Assembly: GCA_034440635.1 (NCBI GenBank)
Contig: JAOTON010001929.1
Coordinates: 496,001-560,000, forward strand
Length of the DNA: 64,000 nt
Source: Lepas anatifera
Lineage: Eukaryota; Arthropoda; Thecostraca; Lepadidae
Direction of reading: 5' to 3'
This document shows positions 1 to 10,996 of this stretch, in pieces. Position 1 is the first letter of the stretch; each line of letters begins with the position of its first letter. A program made the translations under genes and the position numbers. The notes under the pieces were generated by a model. It worked only from the letters and a program-made list of their open reading frames with translations. It did not search any database and was not told where the DNA came from.

Positions 1-62
1 CCAAACCGCAGGGCTGCTTTTCTTCAAACCAAAGATACCTTTTACACTTTTTACACTGGCTT

Positions 63-100
63 TGCCGCAAGGGCGCTGTTCAAACAGCGCCCTTGCGGCA
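63..100. repeat. Perfect GC-rich inverted repeat (18-bp arms)
   Basis: Arms 63-80 and 83-100 are exact reverse complements separated by two bases. The arm reads TGCCGCAAGGGCGCTGTT. It resembles the GC-rich terminal palindromes of the TTAA elements later in the window, but no TTAA end is attached, so assignment to an element is open. Confidence 0.85.
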
Positions 101-172
101 GCTTTGAGCGTACTTCCAAACGAAGGAAACGAAGGAAAAAAACTGTTTTGCCTGTCGCCTTTACCTTTACGG

Positions 173-230
173 CGGCCTGTCGGGCCAGGCTGTCGCGTGC
201 TATGGAATACAAATCGGGCCCGACAGGCCG
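173..230. repeat. GC-rich inverted repeat (14-bp arms)
   Basis: Arms 173-186 (CGGCCTGTCGGGCC) and 217-230 are exact reverse complements around a 30-nt loop. Together with the inverted repeat at 63-100 it suggests the edge of a GC-rich mobile element cut by the window start. Confidence 0.8.
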
Positions 231-272
231 GTGAAGGAATTTTTCCAGCAGAGGATTTTCTGGGTGACGTTT

Positions 273-353
273 AAAAGGCCCTCTGTGCATAAGGCCCTCT
301 ATTCAAAGGTTCCTCGATTCATAAGTCCCTCGAAAAGACCCTCTGTGCATAAG
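273..353. repeat. Short direct repeats
   Basis: A 21-base segment containing CCCTCTGTGCATAAG occurs at 273-293 and again at 333-353, 60 bp apart with one difference. Variants of CCCTC plus ATAAG lie between them. Probably a small tandem array or an element end. Confidence 0.6.
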
Positions 354-619
354 CCCTCGATTTTCCATCGGTTCTTGCCGCACACTGGCTTGATATGGGA
401 GAGGTGCAAATTCATGAAAAACTTGTTGAGTGAAAGAGGTGACAATTCTAATATTGAGTTTTTTTAGAACAAAAAATATTTTCTGCTTTCTTTCAAGATT
501 TTTTTTTCTCACAGATTGTAAGATCTGTCGCAAGACCAACCGTGCCCTAAAATCTGTCGGGCACTTTATGACCCGAGAGCCCGACTTTTTGCAGCTCTGG
601 AAGTATCACCAACAATAAA

Positions 620-2205
620 TGGAAAAACACGCTAGCTGTAATGCCAATAATTTTCCTGCAATGTTCCAAGCCCAAGCCATCCATAGCACTGAAGGCATGG
701 ATAAGTGGTTATGAGCCCTCACAGCATGATAATTGTTTTTCAACAGTGAGACAACTACATGAGCATGTTGAAAATGAGAGCCTGAGGGAAGTTTATTTCT
801 TATCTGTTGTCTTGGTTGTGCTTGTTTAGAAATCTAATCTGGAACATATTCTCTTCGCATTTGAAACAAAAATGGATAGTGAATACTGCGTATTCTGCTT
901 CCCTTTAAAACATCCCAATTGTGAGCTCTGTTGCCCGAAAAGGGGTGCCCAAGAATATAAATATGGTGCAGCCCCATGGCTACCCCGTCTTGTTTTTGAT
1001 GAATGCACCATGCTTGGAAAGTCAGCTATGCACAGAAACTTCATCAGGAATGGCATCAACAATTCAAAGTTTTAGGACGTGGCTAGAAAGGACTGGAAAA
1101 TACTCCAAACGCTACATAAAAACGTCAATAGAGTTCGCAGTGCTGCAGTAAGGAGCAGAATTTCACGTTTGTAGTTTGTTATTTGGTCTATCTTCTCCAA
1201 TGCAGGATGGACAGTTGAGTAAATTCAGTAATAATTTAATTGGGCTAGGTCGGCGGTCTTCTGAATTGAGTTGGTCGGCTGGCCGAACACTAATTTTGCA
1301 GGCCTCAGGTGCATCAAGATTCTGATGGACGGCTGTGCTCGTATATGTAATCACATAATGCACTCAATTGTCCGTCCCGTATTGCAGGGGATAGGACAAA
1401 TAACATCAACAACACAAATAGACATCTTCGGAATATCTGTCCCGATCGTTAGGTGGTGAAGCTAGAGAATTGTGACTTCGTCGCAACGTCCTCGTCAAAA
1501 ACGAACCTAAGCATCGGAATGTACCTATGCTAATAGTGGCAGAATCAGTCACTCCTTAAGATGGGGGACTGTAAGAACGTTTTTGACGGCAAAATCCATG
1601 GTACGAATTCACAGGATTTGTTGACCCAACATGATTGCTTCATAATCATAATTTGGGTGATACAATTTTTTTGAAAGTTACTGATCCAGACATCAATGTA
1701 CAAATGTGTGTTTTTTTTGGGGATGCACGAGACCCCTCACACGTGAAAACATCCCGAATGTCAAACACCATTTCTAAACTTGTTAAGCCATATTTGTTCT
1801 TGCTCACTAGTATAAACCCCAGTAAAAGGCGATGGGTGGAAGAGGATGCCGGGAAAGATGCATGACCCCCATTGGCCTACAAGGGAGGATGTCCCCTAAA
1901 ACATTGCGGTTCTCGACCGATTACTACCGCTTGAATGGCTCTGCTAGCATTCTGCCGTACTACTGAGCCTTTGCTTGGCCTCCCGAGCTCCCCCTCATTC
2001 CCCCGCGCCCCCCCGCCCGGTCGGAGTTGTACCTCCCACTCCAGCAAAAATCCGCCACGACGCCCCCAGTCCTTTCATTGACATGATGAATCCATTGAGG
2101 GCGCCCTACTTAGACGTAAGCATTGTGGCATGGAAAAAAACATGCGACATATGGTTTTTAGTCTCGTTATATAATAACAGCTTTCACGGCATAACCCTAC
2201 AGAGG
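620..2205. other. No recognisable feature
   Basis: About 1.6 kb in which I see no convincing exon, element end or tandem repeat. The open frames are short and show no family I recognise. Confidence 0.5.
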
Positions 2206-3541
2206 CATAGGCGTAGAAACGGGGGGAGGCAGGGGGGCCGCTGCCCCCACATTTCTGTGATGGGCCCCCGCAACGGAGATAAAGAGTATCAACAACTGTA
2301 ATATCAAGAAACTGAAACTGGTTCGGTAGCTTGCCCCGGAAACAACTTAAACTTACCTGTACCCCCCAACTAAGTTGAGGTCCTATGCGTCGATTTTAAG
2401 GTTCCCTGGGCTGTTCAGGGCCCCTAAACTGGCCCCTGATGCCATGTGAGCTAATATGAACCCCTTGAGCTTAACTGAGCCCCACTGAGATGGTTTGGGC
2501 AGCATGAACTGTTCTAGGATTCCTAAGCTGAGCTAGGAGCCGTGACCTTGAACGGGGCCCCTTGAGTTGGCCAGACCTTATATCCACCGACCTGGGGACT
2601 CCTGAGCTGAGCTGGGACCGTAAAGTTAATCTTGTCCCCTGAGCTAATCTGGGTCCCTGTGCTGCATGGGAGGCCCTAAGTTTATCTGGGCCCCTGCACA
2701 GTAATAGGGCCCTGACCTGAACTTGGGGTTATAAGCTTTAATTGGAACCTTGAACTGTTCTGAAACCCTATATATGCCGGAAAACCTATGAGACCTATGA
2801 GCTGACCCGGGCCCTTAAGCTAATCTGGTCATCAGAGCTAATATGGGCTTCTGTGTTGAACTGAGGGCCCCTGAGATAGTCTGGGACCCCCTATAAGGCT
2901 TTACAGCTACTGCCCTGGCGGCCGTGAGCTTGAATGACCCCTTGAGATGTTCTGAGACTCTTGAATGGAGCCCCCTGAGCTGGTATGAGACGAGACACTA
3001 TATAAACCGATCTGGGGGCCTCTGAACTGAGCTGGGCCCCCAAAGCTAATCCGGGGCATTCTGTGCTGAACAAGGGCCCCGAGCTGGTCTGGGACTCCTG
3101 AACTGTTCTAGTGTCACTGAGCTAGGCTGGGATCTGTGAGCTTGAACAAGCCCCTTGAGCTGTTTTCAGACCCTACATAAGACGACCTGGGGGCCTCTGA
3201 GCTAAAACGGGCCCCTAAGCTAATCTGGCACCCTTCGCGAATCTGGGGTTCCCCTGTGCTGAGCTTTTAGGGGCCCTGTGCTTATGTGGGGTCCCTTGAT
3301 AAGCTGGTCCCGAGGTCAATGCACTGGTCTGGGCCCCCTGAGCTGACTGATTTGGGTTCCTGAGCCATGGTCTGGACCTTGGGGCCCTCCAAGGTAAGTT
3401 GGTGGCCCCTGGGCGGCATAGGCATAGGAGGGGGTCAGGAGGATACTGCCCCCTTTTGTGGTGGGCCCACACAACGAATATACAAATATCAGCAACTGTA
3501 ATATAGAACAAAAGACCCAAACGGGCCCGATAGCTTGTCTC
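2206..3541. repeat. Minisatellite flanked by a direct repeat
   Basis: From about 2395 to 3415 the sequence is a degenerate array of roughly 25-35 bp units built on GGGCCCCTGAGCTGATCTG, with many variants. It is bracketed by two copies of a different segment of about 130 bp, at 2206-2340 and 3416-3541. These share the order GGCATAGGCGTAG, a GC-rich stretch, TATCAGCAACTGTAATAT and a final GATAGCTTG-like motif. Either the whole 1.2 kb block is a larger tandem unit or the flanks are terminal repeats of an element that carries the minisatellite. No coding sequence is seen. Confidence 0.7.
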
Positions 3542-4037
3542 AAAAAGTTCCAGTTCCGTAGTACGACGCCTGCAAGCCCCTGGAGGAGGAGCGCTTCGTG
3601 AAAAAGGCCAAGGCACCTATTACCCGAGTGTTTCCAAATGAGCCCCGAGCACTGGACCCAATCAAACACCATCTCATATCGATCCCAACACAAAGCATGA
3701 ATCGGACACGCACCCCGCACCAAATGCCGAGCAACAGTCGTCCCTGAGGCATTGAAAGGCGTGACGAGGCAGGCCGTCTTCTACTACGAAGTGAAAAAAC
3801 AACAACACGGAACTATTCAATGAAAGGAGACAGCGGGAAATAATGTAAGAAGTCATTTGTGGAAATACCTGATGCATGCCGGTGTATATTAGGTTGTGTC
3901 AATATATCCTCTTGAGACCCGAGAAAAATTTACCAAACGAAAAGTGGTGAAAATGTGATATGTGCCTTATGCGGTCCTAAAAAATGCATTTTTGCAAAAA
4001 TTTCTGTCGGATCATTTGTTGCGCATGCGTAGTAGCA
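3542..4037. other. No recognisable feature
   Basis: Mixed-composition sequence without a supported gene or repeat end. Confidence 0.45.
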
Positions 4038-4240
4038 TGTATACTGTGGTATACAAAAAGTCCCAAAGCATATAGAAAACTCTGGAATCCGACCATGAAC
4101 CAGGTAGAGAAAACGTCACATTTCGTTTGTTTATTCAGGTCACGAGAGCTTGAGACATGTTTATTGAGACACGGATGCTTAATGCGCTAAGACGCCCAAT
4201 GACACATTATCTTATGGCTACCTATTGTGACCCGCTACCT

Positions 4241-4520
4241 CAGGGGCGTAGCCAGGATTTCGCTCAGGGAGGGGCGGCACCTCGAAATGGGCCCCTGCGA
4301 CAGCACCAAAGGGGCCCTGATGGGTAAGAAGGGCCCTCCTTGTTACAGAATAGAGTGCTGAAGAGGGCTCAAGAGGGCCCTGTCTGGTATAAAATGCCAA
4401 ATTTTACCACAGAGCATAGCGAGGGCGAGGAGCGTTTCGCGCGGCTCGTGTCATTAGAGGGGCCCTTCGGGCCCTCAGGGTGGGGCGGCTGTCCCTGCCG
4501 CCCCCTTGGCTACGCCCCTG
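4241..4520. mobile_element. hAT-type MITE, family H copy 1
   Basis: Begins CAGGGGCGTAGCCAGGATTT and ends with the reverse complement CTTGGCTACGCCCCTG. It is flanked by 8-bp duplications CGCTACCT (4233-4240) and CGCTACCC (4521-4528), one mismatch. An 8-bp target duplication with CAGGG-type terminal inverted repeats is the hallmark of the hAT superfamily. At 280 bp it has no coding capacity. Further copies are at 20434-20619 and 37920-38127. Confidence 0.85.
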
Positions 4521-4575
4521 CGCTACCCTCAGTACAGTGTGATGGGTTGAGCAGTCGACTCTCTCCTTCCTGTCT

Positions 4576-5031
4576 TCAACGGCGCTCCGATGACCTGTTC
4601 GTTTTGGTGTGGTAGAGGAAGAAGCAATCACGCTCCGGGAGGCAGCATAGGTGTATTTTACACCTGCGATGCTCAGTGCCTGTCAGCTTGTGGCAGCCCG
4701 TAAGACGTCCTTCTGATGGCATCAGCGATGGCAGCTATCCTGCTTTTTGAGGACCAGTACATGCGTATCCAAGTAGGTAGTGCACGTGGACAGAAACTGC
4801 CACCCTGACGGAAGAACAGGGTTCTGGAAGGGGATGTCTGGTCTCCCCTAGCGCCTGTATTCCTTCATCGTATTCTACATCAGTATCACTTCCCGCCAGG
4901 CCGTCTTCTTCTCTCTGATTTGGGACAAACTCTTCCTCGGATGAATCAATTGACAGGCCGAGGTCCGAGTCCCTTAACAGTTCGAGGACTTGTAGGACTT
5001 CAGGGCCGGATTTGAGGACAGGTGCAGCCAC
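4576..5031 (-). pseudogene. piggyBac-type transposase, internally deleted remnant
   Basis: Minus-strand frame that reads as the two ends of a piggyBac transposase or PGBD protein with the catalytic middle missing. The N-terminal part (from ATG at 5031) contains LELLRDSDLGLSIDSSEEEF and a further acidic run, like the acidic N-termini of that family. After a TAG at 4735-4737 the same frame continues as GRLTGCHKLTGTEHRRCKIH and then LCCLPERDCFFLYHTK. This matches the C-terminal cysteine-rich finger with its closing CF-x-x-YH pattern, and ends in TGA at 4576. The total is 152 codons against roughly 500-600 for a full protein. The DDE catalytic core is absent, so it cannot be active. It matters because the window is full of TTAA elements that would need such an enzyme. 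Family assignment rests on motif memory, not a search. Confidence 0.65.
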
Positions 5032-5399
5032 GGGCGGACGCAGACACGAGTTTCGGGGGTGGGGGCAAACCCATGTCTACCTCTCCTCCTGAGGTGGGAG
5101 GGGTGCAATTCGGGTGCTCGACAGACCTAGTATAAGCTACCCCTCCAAGTACCTACATGATCGCTCTCCTGGGGGGAGGGGGCGAAATTTTTTGCTCTAC
5201 AGATCTGCAGACCTAGTGTAAACCCTTTTTCAAAAATTTATCCCGCCTTTGGGGGGCAAAAGATAGTTTGGCCCCTCCAGCGCTTTAAAGGGGGGGCATG
5301 GCCGGAAAGGCCCCCTGCGTCCGCCAATGGGTGCAGCATTGGAAAGTGTGATAAGGGAACATTTGGGTAATTATACATCTCAATTTGTTGCATGGTGGA

Positions 5400-5682
5400 T
5401 GTATACTGGACTGTACATTCCTCGTTGTCGCAGGAACCCAATGTATACTCCAATACACAAAATGTTGATCTCCTGGGTTCCCACGGTATACTCCAGTATA
5501 CATAATGGTGAAAATGGAAGGTTATCACGCAAATAAGATTACTTATTTTCGAAGTCATTTGTAGACATCTGTTTGATCAAGTATTTAGTTCGTTTCCATA
5601 GATGGCAATGGTAGAAATTAGGCATTGTAATCCATCATAACTTTTTTTTCTTCTGGAAGCCTTTTGTATACTCCAGTATACA
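5400..5682. repeat. Cluster of an 18-bp palindromic motif
   Basis: The palindrome TGTATACTCCAGTATACA or a close variant occurs at 5400-5417, 5442-5459, 5485-5502 and 5665-5682, and also at 4038-4055 and 6014-6031. The two outer copies are followed by similar sequence (AAAAAGTCYCAA and a GATATGGAAA-like stretch), so part of the cluster comes from a dispersed repeat. No protein is associated. Confidence 0.7.
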
Positions 5683-6965
5683 TCAATTTTGGACTGCTTT
5701 AGGTAATGGGTGGGGCTATAGTTAGTACAAAATTTTTGTCATAATAGTCTTGAGGATATTTTCAATCAGTTTCTGAGTTTGTATGCCGTAAGTTTGGATA
5801 AAAGTTTAAAAATGGATAAAAAAGTTTGGAGGACGTACCTGCGCGTTGTAATTTTCGCGGTGCCGCCATCGTGGAGGATCAAAACGCCAAAAACAAAATA
5901 AGCTGAGTGAAAAAATCGCCCACAGATCAAAACGTCCAACGATTACAATGTACTCTAGTTGTTAAAACACACATTTTACCATTGAGATATTTCTATATTT
6001 GCCTTCCAACCAATGTATACCACAGTATACAAAAAGTCTCAAGAGGATATGGAAAATAAAAAAATGAGATTTTGCCCCATGATTTTCAGTTCTATGATGG
6101 TCTAATGAAAAATAAGCAAGGCCAAAAATGGTCTAAGTCCTTTTTACCTATCACGTTTTTTTACTGAAAAATGCATTTCTAGGTATTTGGGGGCATTTAA
6201 ACCATTTTATCCAAGAGCATTGCTCTTTATATTTGCAGATGTTTGGGCTTTTTTATCGCATTTACAAACAAGAAGTATTTAGAAAAACTCAGACAGTGCC
6301 CTGATATCAAACGAGCACACTTCTTCATGCCTAGATAGCTTTGAATCATCTATTTCACGACACAAACGAGACAAGCTGTTTTGGTCATTACGGACTCCTT
6401 CTTAACAGCAGTAGGAATTGATTCAGGGAAAGGATGGTCACGACAAGTCTAGCTGTCTTTCGAGGCCTAAATAGAGTTTCAGATTGATTGCAAGTTTTTT
6501 TTTAACCCACTACCCATGTAAGAGGTAGGCAGGAGTGCCCTTCCATACCCAAGCAGTCCTACTACTTGGATTCCATAACAAAATATTAGGTAAGGCTGAT
6601 ATCCATGTTATTGGACTGCACCACTCCCCGCTCCATTAATTTTTTTCCTGCTCTACCAACTAATTAAGGTTAGTTTGTTTTCCCCGGGACTCCGCCGAAA
6701 AAATTAGACAAGCTAGTTACTCTCGAGGGAGCCACAGAGATCAGAGTTAGGGTAAGTAGGTTATTAATTCATATAGGATAAAAACCTCACAGTGTTAAAA
6801 TGCCACAAAGCTAACTAAAGAAACGGAAAAAATCAGATGTGAAGGAAAAAACGAGTATATATAATACTTCGAATCAAAGAATTAAACCAGGATCCCCACA
6901 TCCATAAAACTAAACATCCCGCTGTTTTTCATATCTTTTAATAAAGTAAATTCTAAGCTGTTTCT
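5683..6965. other. AT-rich sequence, mostly unassigned
   Basis: Contains the last palindrome copy at 6014-6031 and, near the right edge, probable 3' untranslated sequence of the adjacent minus-strand LINE. Otherwise nothing is recognised. Confidence 0.4.
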
Positions 6966-7574
6966 TTAACTGTATTTTTGCAATGGTACTTCTTTAATAA
7001 TTGGGAACATGGGGCATATCATTTCATTCCATACTTTAGGCGCGGAACATGATAAAGAAAATTGTCTTTGACTTGTTGCAGCAAAAGGTACTTGGAAATG
7101 TTGAGCCAAACGTGTATTGTTTGGGGAATGTAGTTGGAAAAGTGATGAGATAGCTTCAGGCATTGTTTGGTTCAACATTTTAGATAAAATGACGATTTTT
7201 TCCCATATCATATCATGAACTTTTACAAGTTTAAATTCTATAAAAAGTCCATTTGATGGAAATAAAAGTTTTTTAGCTATTATTCTTAACGCCCGTTTTT
7301 GGAGTCTCAGAAACCTATCCAATCTCGAGAAATAGTTGCTTTCCCATATTACAGCACAATAATTACAATACGGGAGAACAAGGCTATTGTAGAGACATAA
7401 CAATTCACCTGCACTTTGGTAATATTTTTCCCTAGTCATTAATCCTAGGCTCCTACTAACTAATGCCTCAGTACTAGCGATATGTCTGTCCCATTTTAAC
7501 TTTTCATCGACGAGAACACCTAAATATTTTACAACCTTAGCCCTATCAATGTTTACCCCATTTACAATAACTCT
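6966..7574 (-). pseudogene. Non-LTR retrotransposon (jockey/CR1-like) reverse transcriptase, C-terminal fragment
   Basis: A minus-strand frame open from 7574 to the TAA at 6966. It starts with RVIVNGVNIDRAK, then VVKYLGVLVDEKLKWDRHI, the conserved YLGV-x-x-D-x-x-L-x-W signature at the thumb of LINE reverse transcriptases. This is followed by LYNSLVLPYCNYCAVIWES and RFLRLQKRALRIIA, the usual connection motifs downstream. Only about 200 residues of an approximately 900-residue ORF2 remain; an in-frame TAA at 7575-7577 and loss of the catalytic YADD region show 5' truncation. The frame runs past the first internal ATG at 7439, so the true fragment is longer than an ATG-based call. Typical dead-on-arrival LINE copy. 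Confidence 0.85.
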
Positions 7575-7702
7575 TTATATCACCAATCATATTTCTAGAG
7601 TAAAATTGAAAGAAAATTACTCGATTTCTAAATCTTCTCGATTCACTAATTTCTAGATTAAATCTGAAGAAAAAAATAGAAAAACAAACTAGAAAGTTCC
7701 AT

Positions 7703-8170
7703 CTATTTGATAGTCAACTTTGGGATGCCAAAGACGTCCTGCTTGCTGTTGATCCTGAGCATCATTTTGGTGTGATGGGCCCATCGCCTGATAAAACCAT
7801 TCCTCTTGCAGCACGACAGACAACTGGCAGCTGTCATTTGCTTCACAGACGTGTCAGCTACAGCCATGGGCTGCATATGGCAGACAAAGTGCTCTACCTC
7901 CATGGGCTTCCCCATGAACCCTGGGAACTTGGATTTGATCAAGCTGCAGGTTATGATAGGCTCGGTGACCCCGTCCCAGTCAATAAAATTTTCGAGAGTG
8001 GTCATCTGTGTGTCGACGTAGGGCAGGGTCCGCAGCCTGAGAGAGGTGTTCCCCACCTCCTGCTCCCCTCGGATGGAGATGATCTTGTGGAAGGTGGTCC
8101 CCCTCTACTCCTCACTGCAGAACATGCCATGCTCATCAGGATCTCTTCGTAGTGAGCGAACCATTCAGAG
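7703..8170 (-). pseudogene. Coding fragment of an uncharacterised multicopy animal protein family, copy 1
   Basis: Minus-strand coding-like sequence: FCSEE, then an in-frame TAG, then TTFHKIISIRGEQE, GNTSLRLRTLPYVDTQ, ENFIDWDGVTEPIITCSL and FVCHMQPMAVADTSVKQMTA, ending with NGFIRRWAHHTKMMLRINSK. The order IDW..VTEP, then a CH-x-Q block before VK.(V/M)T.A, then (D/N)GFIR and a final basic stretch recalls an uncharacterised protein found in many copies in invertebrate genomes, where the middle often reads PCHTQAVER. I know no function for it. A second diverged copy lies in the opposite direction at 8430-8945. The in-frame stop upstream suggests a pseudogene or a mobile gene remnant. Confidence 0.55.
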
Positions 8171-8429
8171 GAGCACACGGTCGGCATGAGTCAATTGCAC
8201 CATCTAGGGCTGGATCCTGAGGCATGAGAGCTAGGATAGGACGTGTCTGGGACCGTCCACCAAGTTGTTGATAATCTTCATCTGGAGTCAGTACGGAAAT
8301 TGGAACTCGGTAGGAGATCGTCGCTATCAGTATCGAGCCTTACTTTCCCTACTGGCTACAGGTGTAGACCAGCAACGACTGGTTGGACAGCCCTCGGAAA
8401 GTCATGTTCGAGCTCTCCTGCCTTCGTAC

Positions 8430-8945
8430 CCAGCCCAAGGTGGTGCAGTTGAATGTCATGCCCGCCGTGTGCTCCTCTGCAATGTTGTTCACACCGAGGC
8501 TATACTGATGCTATTGCTCTGCAGCGAGGAGGAGAAAGTTCGTCTTTGTCAAGATTATCTCCATCAGAGGAGAGCAGGAGAAGGATAACACCTCCCTCAG
8601 ACTGCGGATCATGTCCTGCCTCAACACACAGGCGTCTGTCCTTAACAATATAATCGACCGGGAGGCCACCACCGAGTTTACCATGGCCTGCACCTTGACC
8701 AATTGCAAGTCGCTAGAGTTCATGGGGAAGCACATGAAGGTAGAGTACTTCCCCTGCCGCCCACACATAGGCCATAGAGAGATCTGTAAAGGAAGTGACA
8801 GCTGGAGCCAGTTCAGTCTGCAATGCTGAGAGGAGGGATGGATTGAAAGTGCATTGAGACACAACCTCAAGGGTTCTGGTGTAAGGGATGGATTCATCTG
8901 CCAAAGGGTATAACACATCGAACTGGTGCTCAGGATCAAAGCTGG
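8430..8945 (+). pseudogene. Coding fragment of the same family, inverted copy 2
   Basis: Plus-strand counterpart of the fragment at 7703-8170. Matching blocks occur in the same order: LLCSEEEK, KIISIRGEQEKDNTSLRLR, a degraded IDW/VTEP block, EFMGKHMKVEYFPCR, and after a stop DGFICQRV and LRIKAG. The frame changes between CSEEE and KIIS, and there are stops near 8829 and 8910, so it is not translatable as one piece. Nucleotide similarity continues upstream to about 8430 (GGTGGTGCAGTTGAATGTCA against the copy-1 equivalent). The two copies face outward from a centre near 8.3 kb. Confidence 0.55.
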
Positions 8946-8957
8946 ACCTCCTCAGCA

Positions 8958-9146
8958 TAATACAAATAATTTGTTGGGGCTTATCGACGCACCAACTACC
9001 AGGGTTATATGGCATTGCGAACTCTTTCTCTGTTGGAGGGGTGTCTTGGGGGTCAAATTACTCCTTGCACAAGGAAGCTGCCAGGCCTTAAACCCGGGTC
9101 GGCCGCGTGGAAAGCAAGGTGGCTAACCACTATAACACCATGCTCA
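8958..9146 (-). mobile_element. tRNA-derived SINE, copy 1
   Basis: On the minus strand a tRNA-like head (about 9146-9085) shows an A-box-like TAGTGGTTAGCC and a B-box-like CCCGGGTTTAAGG. It is followed by a short body and the tail GCCATATAACCCTGGTAGTT GGTGCGTCGATAAGCCCCAA. The same tail occurs at 11901-11975, 23884-23945, 29780-29850 and 49066-49131, which defines the family. RNA polymerase III internal promoter boxes are expected in such heads. Confidence 0.6.
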
Positions 9147-9891
9147 CACCTCCTCGGCATTACAAAGCTAGCCATCAAGTGTATTGCACTTGCAGTCATA
9201 CTGGAACCTTGCATCTTAAGCATCGATATATAGCTAGGCGGATTTATTGTGATCAGCCTTTGCCTAAATCAATATCTAATGATGTAAAGAAGGGATCCAT
9301 AATAACCGAAATAAATTTTCCCATTTTTGTCTTTAAATAAGTAAATACAAGTTGACTGGGCATAGCGAAGTGAGGCTATTTGGTATCAAAGCATTGTTTG
9401 CAGCTTTCCAAACAGTTTTTAATGTTGCAAATATGATGAAAAGGGCCTAAAAATATGTAAATATAAAAAACGCGCTCGTGGTAAAAACGATAGAAATCCT
9501 CCAAAAGAGCTTAAAATGTATTTCTTATTTGAAAAAGGGTTTAGGTAAAAACCCAATTTTTTTCTGATTTATTCGATTATAATAGGTACAAATCGAAATC
9601 ATAGGGAAACATTTAATTTCTCCTTTTTTCATATATTGACAACCTAGTGTGCATATATGCCTTATTGACACCAAACGAACTATCTAAAAGTGTTCATAAT
9701 TATGGGCCCCGTGGGTTGAGCCCCCCTTGAGGTGGGCCCCCTCTAAGGTTGGCCCCCACTTCAAACCGTTTCTACGGCCCCTGTTCAGAGGTAAATCTCC
9801 CTAAAGCAAAGACAATGTTTGGACAATGTCCCCGGTTGAATTTTGTGCCGTTCTGTCCATTCAACAGGGAACAATGCAGACCGCACGAGAG
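9147..9891. other. No recognisable feature
   Basis: AT-rich to 9700, then GC-rich with short GGGCCCC-type runs. No exon or element end supported. Confidence 0.4.
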
Positions 9892-10093
9892 CACTGGCGG
9901 ATGCAAGGGGGCTAAAGGGACCCTGACCCCCTCCAAGGCCTAAATTAGTATGCTTTTGTCCCCAAAGAACCAAATTTTAGCGTTTTTTTCTTTAAAAATG
10001 TCATGTTTTTGCGATTCTTTCTCGATTTAGCCCCCTTCCTCAAAAACGTTGTTTTGGCTCCCTCCAAAAGTTGCTCCTGGATCCGACAAAGTG
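9892..10093. mobile_element. hAT-like MITE, single diverged copy
   Basis: Left end CACTGGCGGATGCAAGGGGG and the reverse complement of the right end, CACTTTGTCGGATCCAGGAG, form an imperfect terminal inverted repeat. Flanks CACGAGAG and CTAGAGAT match at 5 of 8 positions, so the target duplication is weak. Confidence 0.45.
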
Positions 10094-10637
10094 CTAGAGA
10101 TTGGATTAAATAGATCTTCTAGTAGCCGTTCGGCAGTGCTCTGTATGACGGTTATTAGTTGTACATCTCAAACAAAACCCTCTTCCTCCTGCCTCAGTTA
10201 CCTTTGGGCCACGCCCCGTTTCTCTCCAAGCAACAGAAGCCTATCTCGGCGCTCCTGACTTCAGCGAACCCGGCCGCCGGCTATAGCCTTTACCGGCACC
10301 GCCGCAACAGTCTCGGCTGTGGCGAAAAGCGGCTTTGCATAGTCGAGCAGATAATCGAGACGATAGAGAGCAAGGCATGACCAGGAATTTCTAAAGATAA
10401 TGATCTAAATAATTATATTGGTGTGTACTTTGGGGCCTATCATTTTCATAGTGAAATTCCCGCTGAACTGCTCACGATATAAGTGAACATGCCTCCACCA
10501 ATCAGCGGCCGCTATCTGTCACGAGCCGCATGCCCGCGGGGCACAGAGGTGAGAGAAGAGGTCACGGTGGGGACTGCTGACACATCCTCGGGGCAGAGGT
10601 TACGATGCGGATTATTAAACCTAGGTGTGTGGTGACT

Positions 10638-10941
10638 TATAAGCGTATGTCGTTGAACCGAAGGAGGACATGTGTACAATATGCGTATGTGGGTGATTAT
10701 GAGTGAGGTGTTTATTCTGTGATTGGTGTTGATAGTAGTGGAAAAGTGTGAGTTCATTAAATGATTTCGGTAAATGACTATGCTTGACATATAAGTGTAT
10801 GTCGTTGAACCGAAGGAGGACATGTGTACAATATGCGTATGTGGGTGATTATGAGTGAGGTGTTTATTCTGTGATTGGTGTTGATAGTAGTGGAAAAGTG
10901 TAAGTTCATTAAATGATTTCGGTAAATGAGTATGCTTAACA
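10638..10941. repeat. 152-bp tandem duplication
   Basis: Two nearly identical head-to-tail copies, 10638-10789 and 10790-10941, anchored by GTCGTTGAACCGAAGGAGGA at 10649 and 10801. Only a few bases differ, so it is recent or an assembly duplication. Confidence 0.85.
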
Positions 10942-10996
10942 GTTAAATTTCTGATGCCGATTTTATGTTCCTAATTGGTTATTAGATAACCATTAC

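Noticed and set aside
3215..3723. 133- and 135-codon minus-strand open frames
   Set aside because: They overlap the minisatellite and its flank, lie in two overlapping frames, and show no domain.
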